This document shows positions 17,741 through 25,928 of a DNA stretch of 64,000 nucleotides, piece after piece (positions within the stretch are counted from its first letter, which is position 1; each line of letters begins with the position of its first letter). The DNA is from an uncultured Bacteroides sp. (GTDB lineage Bacteria > Bacteroidota > Bacteroidia > Bacteroidales > Bacteroidaceae): the NCBI GenBank assembly GCA_902492205.1, contig CABUKU010000006.1, forward strand, positions 73,730-137,729, written 5' to 3'. The notes under the pieces were generated by a model. The model saw nothing but the letters and a program-made list of their open reading frames with translations. It was not told the DNA's origin and ran no database searches. The translations under genes were made by a program, and so were the position numbers.

Positions 17741-18640
17741 ATGACAGGTGACTACAAATTCCGGTTCGTGCCGGGGATATTATATTTTATGTTCACACTA
17801 TTGCTGTTATCGGGATGCATAGCTGAAAATAACGACGATTGCTTCAAGGGCGTTCCTCTGAAAGTGAAACTTCCTGCAGATATTCCCGCAGAAACAATAA
17901 AAGATATGAGTCTCTATGTCTTCGATGACAAAGACTTATTACTGGACATACTACCTGTGAACAGTTCCGAACCTGTCATACTAAACTATCCGGGCATTCC
18001 CGACCTTCATTGCGTAGCTTGGTGCAACACGCAGGACGGAACAATGCTCGTCAGCCCCATGAAAAAAGGCGATCAACGCTCCGATGGTTTCATTTCACTG
18101 AAATCCTCTGCACCCACAAGGGCAGAAAAGAGCATATTCACCTCTCCCACCGATTTATTCTATGGAGAGCTTAACATAGAAAATACTTCGACATCCAACC
18201 ATATAGAGGAACAGGACATGACTGTTTCCCGAATGGTGGCGTCAATGAACATAACCATACGCGGACTGGAGCTGCTTAGCGGAAGCGATAAGGGCGATTA
18301 TTCCATCGTTGTACACGAAACCGCCAGCCGCGTGGACTTTGAAGGCCGTTACGGAGGCGATCCCGCATCCTTCAGATTCTCATCCCCCATGGAAGCGGGA
18401 AAAGACTACACGGTTTCGCCCTTCAATTTATTTCCCACTATTGGAGGCAGCGGGTTAATTATAGACATATACCATAACGGCAGTCTGCTGAGAAGTGTAA
18501 GCACAGACAACAGCAACCAACCTATCATCCCCGTAGTAGGCAAAACACTCAACGTATTGCTGAACTTCAAGCTCAATGTGAGCGTAGAGGTGGCAATTAC
18601 AGGCTGGGGAGAAGAATACATTTGGAAAGAATACAACTGA
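17741..18640 (+). CDS. FimB/Mfa2-family fimbrial anchor lipoprotein
   Basis: 299 residues. Signal peptide with lipobox LLSGC (Cys26). The body matches the FimB/Mfa2 pattern: LKVKLP opening strand, SLYVFDD, and a C-terminal WxEEYIWKEYN tail after a final TLNVLLNF strand. In related pili this protein is the outer-membrane anchor that ends pilus growth. It follows the major fimbrillin by 112 bases, the usual Mfa1-Mfa2 order. Confidence 0.82.
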   Translation: MTGDYKFRFVPGILYFMFTLLLLSGCIAENNDDCFKGVPLKVKLPADIPAETIKDMSLYVFDDKDLLLDILPVNSSEPVILNYPGIPDLHCVAWCNTQDGTMLVSPMKKGDQRSDGFISLKSSAPTRAEKSIFTSPTDLFYGELNIENTSTSNHIEEQDMTVSRMVASMNITIRGLELLSGSDKGDYSIVVHETASRVDFEGRYGGDPASFRFSSPMEAGKDYTVSPFNLFPTIGGSGLIIDIYHNGSLLRSVSTDNSNQPIIPVVGKTLNVLLNFKLNVSVEVAITGWGEEYIWKEYN

Positions 18641-18663
18641 TTTCTCCGGAACAGTTAGCATAG

Positions 18664-18687
18664 AATGAAGAATAAAGTAAAGAATAT
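18664..18687 (+). repeat. 24-bp direct repeat, copy 1
   Basis: Identical to 23962-23985. This copy lies at the start of the 18686 gene and probably holds its ribosome-binding leader; copy 2 lies at the end of the 22155 gene. A trace of duplication among the tip genes is likely. Confidence 0.8.
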
Positions 18688-20452
18688 GAAAAATAATCCT
18701 ATATCGAAGCTGAGTAAATTAGCAATGACAGTTTCTGCGGTGATGATGATATTATTATCTTCTTGCCAGCAGGAAGATTCATATATCCTATCCTCGGATT
18801 CAGCCATGGTAAAACTGTCTGTATCGGCTTCCGACAACGGAGTGGCAAATACCAACAATGATCCCGCTTCGGCTATCAAGTCTATTTGTATTCTTCAATT
18901 CAATGCAAACGGAAACAACTTCGGTACCCTGCGACATGTGGGTAAAGGCAATGAAGCTTCCCCTGGTAGCGGACAATACACAGCCACACTGATGCAAAGC
19001 GTAAACAACGATGACAAATACAAATTAATCATACTTGCCAATCTTCCCGGAGACAGATACAGTCTTCTCTACAACATGGTGGGCAAAACTTACCGGCAAG
19101 TGCAACAGGCATGCCTCAGTGCGGAACTTACCGGTTCCGGCAGCATACCGGTTTTTGATGGAAATACCCCATTCCCGATGTTCGGAATAGTCAACAACGG
19201 TACTCCCATATTGATCGAGGAAAACAGCTCACTGGGTAGTGTGTCGCTGGTACGTGCAGTGGCGCGCGTGGATATAGGTGTCGGGACTAAGAACGATAAC
19301 GGCACATGGACAAAAGGGACAGTGAAGTTTAACATGACACAGATACAGATATGGAAAGCAGGGAAACAATATGCATACATGCCCGCAGAGAACAACTTTT
19401 CATCTGTGGGAGGTACATTGACAATAAACAACCCATCTCCTACCGGAACAATAGAAACAAAAACTTATGGCAATGCACACATTACAAACACCACTTTTTG
19501 TGCAGGACAGATTTACCTGCCCGAAGCAGACTTACAATGGGGAGATGTGTATGACACCAAACACACCAGCCGATTGGCAATCATTGTAGGAGGTAAATAT
19601 AACGGTTCACAGACAGAAACATTTTACCGTGTGGACTTCATCAATGATAATCCCCAAACAAAAATGAACATACTGCGTAACCATATTTACCAATTCACCA
19701 TAAAAAGCGTGACAGATCCGGGGTATACCACTGCCAGTGAAGCATATAACAGTGTACTCCAAAAAATAGGCTTCACCGCTGAACTTGTGCCGTGGACTAC
19801 ATCCGATCCGGTCGATGTACCTTCCACCATCGGCTACTACATATCATATAAAATGTTTAACAGTGATTACCTGTTATGGAATCCAAATACCGGACTCACT
19901 ATTCCTAAGAAGAAAGATAGATGGGATGGTAATCAATACTGGCCATTCGACTATAACACTTTTTACTATGAAACAAGTAACTTTTATTACATGGATATCC
20001 CAAATGGAGGAGTAAACGGGAAACTTTATCCTACAGTAGAGAACGCCTTTAACTTAGAAGGAGCATATCCTTCCCTGATGGTCTCCGGAGATGATATTAT
20101 CGATGTGCAAGGTAACGAAACAATTGCATGGAAAACCGGGAATGCCCTCACTGCTTTTGATATTTGTCGTGCTTATAATGGAAGCGGATACAATGACTGG
20201 AGACTCCCACGGTTATCAGAACTGGCATTGATCTATTTAAACAAAACTGCTCTGGAAGGAATGAGGGGTTTCATCCCCATGGAAGGAACTTATTGGTGCG
20301 GCAGCGAATACTTAGTAAGCAATTCAGATGAAGACAGAAAGAAATCCAATCAGGCCTGGGCCGTAGATTTCAACGGCACTAATCCCGGCAATGCAATACA
20401 TGATTTAAAAACAGTTCAACATAAAATCCGTTGCGTACGGCAAATTAAGTAA
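18686..20452 (+). CDS. Fimbrillin-like lipoprotein with C-terminal DUF1566-like domain
   Basis: 588 residues from the ATG at 18686; an in-frame ATG at 18665 is possible, but the 21 bases between match the non-coding copy of a 24-bp repeat at 23962, and the later start gives a normal lipoprotein signal (LLSSCQ, Cys27). The middle resembles a fimbrillin (SKDINGK-type strands, ILQFNANG, LVRAVARVDIGV). The C-terminal 150 residues carry NDWRLPRLSEL, TYWCGSEY and a final IRCVRQIK, the DUF1566/Fib_succ_major-type fold. Probably an accessory or tip subunit of the pilus, the C-terminal domain being the likely ligand-binding part. Confidence 0.78.
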   Translation: MKNNPISKLSKLAMTVSAVMMILLSSCQQEDSYILSSDSAMVKLSVSASDNGVANTNNDPASAIKSICILQFNANGNNFGTLRHVGKGNEASPGSGQYTATLMQSVNNDDKYKLIILANLPGDRYSLLYNMVGKTYRQVQQACLSAELTGSGSIPVFDGNTPFPMFGIVNNGTPILIEENSSLGSVSLVRAVARVDIGVGTKNDNGTWTKGTVKFNMTQIQIWKAGKQYAYMPAENNFSSVGGTLTINNPSPTGTIETKTYGNAHITNTTFCAGQIYLPEADLQWGDVYDTKHTSRLAIIVGGKYNGSQTETFYRVDFINDNPQTKMNILRNHIYQFTIKSVTDPGYTTASEAYNSVLQKIGFTAELVPWTTSDPVDVPSTIGYYISYKMFNSDYLLWNPNTGLTIPKKKDRWDGNQYWPFDYNTFYYETSNFYYMDIPNGGVNGKLYPTVENAFNLEGAYPSLMVSGDDIIDVQGNETIAWKTGNALTAFDICRAYNGSGYNDWRLPRLSELALIYLNKTALEGMRGFIPMEGTYWCGSEYLVSNSDEDRKKSNQAWAVDFNGTNPGNAIHDLKTVQHKIRCVRQIK

Positions 20453-20479
20453 ATTGAAAGAATATTATAACAACAAACT

Positions 20480-22132
20480 ATGGATACTAAAAAAAAACAT
20501 ACCTTGAATGCAATTGCAATAACAGCATGCTGTTTGTTACTGGCAGGAGCATGTGATAACAACGACCGGGTTGAAACAGAAGCACCACCGGCAAAGGATG
20601 TGCCGCTTACTTTCAATGCTTCCATAACAAATACTGCTGTTACGGAAACAAGAGGTATCATTCCCATAGAAGGATTCACCGAAGACTCTTATAGTTTTGG
20701 AATATCAATCACTAAAAGTAACAATGAAGTTTTTGAAGGTTCCAGTGATATGACGGCAACAATGAGCAATCCTCCGCTCACCTCAGGTGGAGAGTGGAGC
20801 TGGATGCTAAAAAGAAATAGTGATAACACACTGATAAAAAACCCAAAAGTTCCGACAGGGAGAGAACTCAAGGTGATTGCCTACTATTCAGCAGATAAAG
20901 TAACCGATGCCTTCACCACCGGAATCCCATTTGATTTCACAAACACAAGCGATAGCAAGAAACAAACAGAGATCCTTTACAACATCAATACTGCCTATAC
21001 AGCATCACCCGCAACAGAAAAGGCTGCGATACCTTTACGCTTTCAACACGCCTATTCGCGGATAGTGATCAATGTGACGAAATACATTAATAAAGGAGAT
21101 TTCAAGCTCACCAGTGTAAGCATAGACAACCTTGCCGGAGAATGGATCAAGAATTCAGGAAAGATCGATCCCGAAACCGGGTTAGTGATGACCGACGGAG
21201 CCACTGCCGGACCGATATCGGAAACAAGAAATCCTGAGCCACTGAAGGTAGATATCCCCGTAACATACGAATTTCTGGTTCCCTCGTTCATGGACTCCGG
21301 TGTCAAAGATGAAAATCTTATGATATCAATGATGATCAACGGGGTTAGAGAAGTATTTATGCTGAACAGAGGGCACCTTAACAAAAACGGTAACTCATAC
21401 GGTTTTAGACAGGGATATAAAAATACTTATAACTTGGTATTCAATAACTCACGTCTCAACCTGAATCTTTTAGACTGGACATCAGTCCCAATAGATGGCA
21501 ATTTTGGAAACCCTCTTACCATTCCCCAAAATTTTGAGAAACTAAAATTGAACGAGAAATATTGGAGTAGTAACAGCGGTCTTCCTAAGCCTACATTTCT
21601 ATCATTGAATGATCATACATTCGAAAGTTACCTTACCACTGTGGAATATGGCAATAATGCAGATTATATAGTACCTAAACCAGTAACTGCTACTCCTCCG
21701 CCAGACGGTTATATTATCGAAGACGATGAAAACATATATAAATTGGAAAAAGTATATCCGAGACTTGAAGTGACCACAAGTGATGTTTCTGTTGAAACCG
21801 TACCTTGGGAGGATGAAAACGGACAATTAACTGCAAAAGAACTTTGTAAAAAATACAATGGAGGAAACAATGATAATTGGAGACTTCCAAGAGCTTCCGA
21901 GCTCAGAGCCATAATGATATTGTGTTCAATGAACGGTGACATCGTAAGATGGTTTGACACAGATTCGTATAGAGATAAAGTATACTGGACAGCAACCGAG
22001 GTGAATAAGAACGAAGCGTGGGGTATACTCTTTTATAGGAATGGTCAAAGTAATAGGGAAATAGGACCCAAAATACATCCACAAAATAAAAAAGAGAAAG
22101 CTGCCGTACGCTGTGTCCGTGAAGTTTATTGA
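20480..22132 (+). CDS. Fimbrillin-like lipoprotein with C-terminal DUF1566-like domain
   Basis: 550 residues. Lipoprotein signal with LLLAGAC (Cys near 25). N-terminal half is Mfa-like fimbrillin (PLTFNASI, YSFGISITK, FQHAYSRIVINV). The C-terminal part has DNWRLPRASELRAI, YWTATEVN and AAVRCVREVY, the same DUF1566-like ending as its upstream neighbour. Second of three tandem large subunits, separated by only 27 bases, so they are probably co-translated accessory/tip pilins with different binding ends. Confidence 0.78.
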   Translation: MDTKKKHTLNAIAITACCLLLAGACDNNDRVETEAPPAKDVPLTFNASITNTAVTETRGIIPIEGFTEDSYSFGISITKSNNEVFEGSSDMTATMSNPPLTSGGEWSWMLKRNSDNTLIKNPKVPTGRELKVIAYYSADKVTDAFTTGIPFDFTNTSDSKKQTEILYNINTAYTASPATEKAAIPLRFQHAYSRIVINVTKYINKGDFKLTSVSIDNLAGEWIKNSGKIDPETGLVMTDGATAGPISETRNPEPLKVDIPVTYEFLVPSFMDSGVKDENLMISMMINGVREVFMLNRGHLNKNGNSYGFRQGYKNTYNLVFNNSRLNLNLLDWTSVPIDGNFGNPLTIPQNFEKLKLNEKYWSSNSGLPKPTFLSLNDHTFESYLTTVEYGNNADYIVPKPVTATPPPDGYIIEDDENIYKLEKVYPRLEVTTSDVSVETVPWEDENGQLTAKELCKKYNGGNNDNWRLPRASELRAIMILCSMNGDIVRWFDTDSYRDKVYWTATEVNKNEAWGILFYRNGQSNREIGPKIHPQNKKEKAAVRCVREVY

Positions 22133-22154
22133 ATAAGCAACAATATTGAACCAT

Positions 22155-23966
22155 ATGAAAATGAATAATATTCTTAATATCCGAAAACTGGTGTTCTCAA
22201 TATGCATAACATGTTTGCTATTGGGAGGATGTACAGACGACAATGTGTTGCCTGCATCCCAAATACCTTTATCCGAGAAAACAGTTACTGTAAAGTTGAA
22301 TCTCGGCATAGAAGATTATAACACTTCTCCGGTAGGGGAAACACGTTCGGCAGGAGACAGCCCGGTGCTTTCAGCCTCCTATCCGGATATGGATATAGAA
22401 CTGGTAAAGACACCTGTCACAAGGGCGGCTCCGGTAGCAGGCATCACTGAAGAAAATGCCGTATACAAGTATATTATACTACAATTCAACGGAACAGGAG
22501 AGGGTGCCACCTTAGTAAAGAAGGGTACATACAACTGCCCCAATGGCATAATCAAAACAGATGAAGTGGCGGAGTTCCTGACAACCGGAGGACCAGATGT
22601 CAAACACAGATTTGTGATTTTAGCAAATATCGACCCTGAAGATATTACCGGATTGAGCGAAGGCTCTGCCAAATATTCGGACTTGCAGAACATATTTTTT
22701 TCATGGTCGGCAAATTCCAGCTTTCCTTTGCATCAAGTCACTCTTCAGGATGGAGCACAGAAAAATGCAATGATTATGTGCGGAATGACATACGCCGCCA
22801 TTACCGGACCTGACCAACAGATTGCTGTCGGTTTGCAACGCACGGTGGCAAAAGTTACCTTTAATATAAAAACAGATAATCAGGCATTCGATAAATTCAA
22901 AAAGTGGGACGTGGCACTAATAAATATTCCAAGCAGAAGCTACTTCAGTACATTGGGAAGAAGCGCCGTTTTCCCGGACATGACCACCATGAACAAAGCC
23001 ACCTCTTATTGGAGCAAACTACTCACCAAAGCCCCAGTTAGTAGTAGTGATTTGGGTGGTGATCCTATATCGTCACTGGTAGGGAAATCCGCATACATAC
23101 CGGTCAATCTCCAGAAAACAGTCAATACTGCAACAACCTATTCCCGGCGCGACCATGCACCGGTCGGAGGTACCTACCTGCAAATTATGGGGAGGGATAT
23201 GAAAGAAAGCGGTTCTTTTATACCCATAGTAAAAGACTACGTTATCTATCAGATTTTCCTAGGAAAGAATCTTACTACCGATTACAGTATTTATCCCAAT
23301 TATAACCTTGCTTATAACATTACACTGAAAGGAAGGGACGAGAATGATTCAAATGTGATAAGGTTTATTCCGGGATATTTTTCAGGAGCACTTACGGCAT
23401 ATGACTCAAGTGGAAAGGCATTAACATCAATCAGCGATGGAGCAGCCGTTAAATGGCAATACGCGAAAAGGATAGAAGCCTATTATTCGGATGCCCATTA
23501 TTCCCGACCGAACTTAGACGGTTTGGTAAGAACAGACTTAAGATGGTATGCAGGTAACAGTTTCGATAAATTAGGTGCCACTTCACTTATGGATGGTTTC
23601 GCAAATACTAAAAAATTACAAAGCAATGACGTAACAGGTAGTAACGCGTATTTTGTAAACTACCCGGCAGCAGAGGCCTGTTATGAAGGATTAAACGGAC
23701 TAGTCTCTGGAGGTCAAAGCAACTTTCAATGGTATCTGCCTTCCATAGGAGAACTGATAGGAACATGGATTTCCTCTGCAAGCACAGCACCCACACTGAG
23801 CCCGAGCTACTGGTCGTCCACTGCTGCCAGTGATAACTCTAAAACAGCCTATATAATAACCACACAGGGAGAAGTGAAACTTGTACCCGCCGATAATAAT
23901 GACACGAACCGACATTATGTAAGAGGTGTAAGAGATCCCGAAACAGCAGTTGACGTTACACAATGA
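22155..23966 (+). CDS. Fimbrillin-like lipoprotein with C-terminal DUF1566-like domain
   Basis: 603 residues from the ATG at 22155; a TTG three codons earlier is unlikely. Lipobox LLGGC. The N-terminal part has the long Mfa-like region (ILQFNGTGEG, VGLQRTVAKVTFNI). The C-terminal part ends with WYLPSIGELIG, YWSSTAASD and YVRGVRDPE, a more divergent form of the DUF1566-like domain. Third of the tandem tip-like subunits. The stop codon is inside copy 2 of the 24-bp direct repeat. Confidence 0.78.
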   Translation: MKMNNILNIRKLVFSICITCLLLGGCTDDNVLPASQIPLSEKTVTVKLNLGIEDYNTSPVGETRSAGDSPVLSASYPDMDIELVKTPVTRAAPVAGITEENAVYKYIILQFNGTGEGATLVKKGTYNCPNGIIKTDEVAEFLTTGGPDVKHRFVILANIDPEDITGLSEGSAKYSDLQNIFFSWSANSSFPLHQVTLQDGAQKNAMIMCGMTYAAITGPDQQIAVGLQRTVAKVTFNIKTDNQAFDKFKKWDVALINIPSRSYFSTLGRSAVFPDMTTMNKATSYWSKLLTKAPVSSSDLGGDPISSLVGKSAYIPVNLQKTVNTATTYSRRDHAPVGGTYLQIMGRDMKESGSFIPIVKDYVIYQIFLGKNLTTDYSIYPNYNLAYNITLKGRDENDSNVIRFIPGYFSGALTAYDSSGKALTSISDGAAVKWQYAKRIEAYYSDAHYSRPNLDGLVRTDLRWYAGNSFDKLGATSLMDGFANTKKLQSNDVTGSNAYFVNYPAAEACYEGLNGLVSGGQSNFQWYLPSIGELIGTWISSASTAPTLSPSYWSSTAASDNSKTAYIITTQGEVKLVPADNNDTNRHYVRGVRDPETAVDVTQ

Positions 23967-23985
23967 AGAATAAAGTAAAGAATAT
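23962..23985 (+). repeat. 24-bp direct repeat, copy 2
   Basis: Exact copy of 18664-18687, here straddling the stop codon of the 22155 gene and lying 24 bases before the next start. Confidence 0.8.
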
Positions 23986-24009
23986 AACTCTATTAAAAAA
24001 ATAAGAACT

Positions 24010-24639
24010 ATGAGTTTCAAATACTATTCCACCCTGTTAATTGTTTTGGTGTGTCTCGGATTCCCATCGGAAGCTTTCGGACAATATCTCCGGAAAGAAA
24101 CTGTCAACGCCAAAGACTATGCCATAATTTATTCGGAAGGATTGGCAGGAGCAGCCAAATGGGAAGCGGGAATGAAGATGACGAGAAACGGTGCAACCAT
24201 TCGTCATCGGGTATCCAAAGGAAACGGTGGGAATCCGAGTATCAATGACAAGATTCCGATGCGTTTCATTGTAGCACCCGAAGATGTGGCTAATGTAACC
24301 TGGATGCAAGCCGGAGGTGTAACCGGTGGCAACGGAAACCTGAATGCCGATTTTACGACGACAAATACAGGTACAGGATGCAACGGCTACAACTATGGTT
24401 CACGCAAATGGCGTGTACCCACCCAACGGGAACTGCAACTGATGTGGCTCTTCCGAGCCCCTATCGGTATAATATACCCATCAGGAGCTATGGAAAATGT
24501 ATCTACAAAAAACTACTGGGCTTCCACTGAACAGGATGCCGACAATGCTTGGATCGTCGACTTCAAGCAAGATGTTCCCCACTGCTTTTGGCAGCCTAAA
24601 ACAAATACGGCAAATGTAAGGTGTGTAAGCGATTATTAA
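24010..24639 (+). CDS. Secreted stand-alone DUF1566-like domain protein
   Basis: 209 residues. A signal peptide (EAFGQ cleavage region near residue 25) without lipobox, so it is probably exported free. The rest is the DUF1566-like domain alone: RKWRVPTQRELQLMW, NYWASTEQDADNAW and VRCVSDY at the end. It looks like the binding end of the upstream tip genes without the fimbrillin body, and may be a soluble decoy, cap or separately assembled subunit. Function is inferred from context only. Confidence 0.75.
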   Translation: MSFKYYSTLLIVLVCLGFPSEAFGQYLRKETVNAKDYAIIYSEGLAGAAKWEAGMKMTRNGATIRHRVSKGNGGNPSINDKIPMRFIVAPEDVANVTWMQAGGVTGGNGNLNADFTTTNTGTGCNGYNYGSRKWRVPTQRELQLMWLFRAPIGIIYPSGAMENVSTKNYWASTEQDADNAWIVDFKQDVPHCFWQPKTNTANVRCVSDY

Positions 24640-24664
24640 TTTTCAGCCAAATAAACGAACCGAT

Positions 24665-25006
24665 ATGATTGAACTAGAAACAATTTTGCAAAACGAAGTA
24701 AAGAATAAATCCTATATTTATCTCTATTACAATGAAGAAGGAACCTGGTGGGCTTTCAGTCATTCAGCTTTCTTTCTGAACCTGCTGTTGCCTTCTTTAA
24801 AGGTAATGAAAGAATATGATCCCTCTTATGACATGCACATTGTAAGCATACCCGTACCCGAAGACTTATTTCCACAACTGTTGGAATCCTGCAAGACATT
24901 GATAGACGATGATTTCATAAGAATTGAAGTACCCACTGTGATATGTCAACACAGAAATGAATTCGACCAATGGTGCGGTACAATTGTCATGCTACAAACA
25001 AACTAA
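24665..25006 (+). CDS. Small protein of unknown function in the pilus operon
   Basis: 113 residues, no signal peptide and no membrane segment, so probably cytoplasmic. I do not recognise a family. It is acidic and Tyr/Trp-rich near the N-terminus (YIYLYYNEEGTWWAF). It lies 25 bases after the DUF1566-like gene and 13 bases before the HU gene, so it belongs to the operon. A regulatory partner of HU is only a guess. Confidence 0.6.
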   Translation: MIELETILQNEVKNKSYIYLYYNEEGTWWAFSHSAFFLNLLLPSLKVMKEYDPSYDMHIVSIPVPEDLFPQLLESCKTLIDDDFIRIEVPTVICQHRNEFDQWCGTIVMLQTN

Positions 25007-25019
25007 AAATAAAAGAACC

Positions 25020-25301
25020 ATGAACAAAAAAGAACTGGTAAACAGACTATCCCTGCAAATGGATTGTACAACTTCGGATGCACTTAAATTCATAAACGGA
25101 TTCCAGAAACTCGTGGAAGAAGCCATAGCAAACAACGAGGATATCAAAATCCAGGGATTCGGCAAAATATATATCCGTGAACTGGCAGCCAGAAGGGCAC
25201 GAAATCCCAAAACCGGAGAAATCATCATGCAAAAAGCTGTAAAGACTTTGCGTTACAAACCGGGGAAAATCTTAACAGAGATTGCAAGAAGGAGAAAATA
25301 A
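25020..25301 (+). CDS. HU-family DNA-binding protein
   Basis: 93 residues from the ATG at 25020; the frame extends upstream but there it shadows the previous gene. Classic HU/IHF fold: MNKKELVNRLS start, GFGKIYIRELAARRARNP beta-arm region and a C-terminal PGKILTEIARRRK. HU bends DNA and helps recombination and transcription complexes. An HU gene inside a pilus operon downstream of an apparent inversion switch is unusual and may feed back on the switch. Confidence 0.92.
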   Translation: MNKKELVNRLSLQMDCTTSDALKFINGFQKLVEEAIANNEDIKIQGFGKIYIRELAARRARNPKTGEIIMQKAVKTLRYKPGKILTEIARRRK

Positions 25302-25328
25302 CGTAACAATACTTGATTATAAAGATAG

Positions 25329-25898
25329 ATGAAACAAACAATACGATACTACCTGCTGTTCCTGCTCCTGCTGTCTTGCGGGGCAGCCGTGAATAAATCA
25401 TATGCGCAGTTCTACTCGGTGCAGACCAACGCATTGAAAGCAGCCACAACAACTTTCAACTTGGAAGGAAGTATGCTGCTAAGTGAACACTGGACATTGA
25501 ACATGGGCGTATCCTATAACCCGTGGAACTTCAGCGATACAAAAAAAATAAAACACTGGCTCGTGGAGCCGGGGGCCAGGTACTGGTTCTGGCAAGCGTA
25601 TGCAGGAAACTTCATCAGCATGTATGCCATGGGGGCACGTTACAATGTAGGCTGGGATAAATTTCTTGGTCTCGAAAGTAAATACCGTTATCAGGGATGG
25701 GGATACGGCGCCGGAATGACTTACGGACGCTCGTGGTTACTGAGTAAACGATGGAATATCGAAGTGGAAGCCGGAGTGGGGCTTCTCATATCTCCTTATT
25801 CCAAATACCAATGTGAACGCTGCGGGGACAAAGTCAGTACCGGCACGTATTACCTTCCAATGCCCAAACTTGCAGTAAATTTCGTTTATTTATTCTAA
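25329..25898 (+). CDS. DUF3575 outer-membrane protein
   Basis: 189 residues. Signal peptide ending near SYAQ (residue 26), then the DUF3575 pattern QTNALKAATTTFNLEG, NPWNF, EPGARYW and a final LPMPKLAVNFVYLF aromatic strand typical of outer-membrane barrels. DUF3575 genes regularly accompany Bacteroidales fimbrial operons; the role is unknown but outer-membrane placement of the pilus machinery is likely. 30 bases separate it from the large lipoprotein that follows. A counterpart with an OmpA-like N-terminus is encoded at 59472. Confidence 0.8.
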   Translation: MKQTIRYYLLFLLLLSCGAAVNKSYAQFYSVQTNALKAATTTFNLEGSMLLSEHWTLNMGVSYNPWNFSDTKKIKHWLVEPGARYWFWQAYAGNFISMYAMGARYNVGWDKFLGLESKYRYQGWGYGAGMTYGRSWLLSKRWNIEVEAGVGLLISPYSKYQCERCGDKVSTGTYYLPMPKLAVNFVYLF

Positions 25899-25928
25899 AG
25901 ATACGCTCCACAGCCAGCCCACAGGTAT

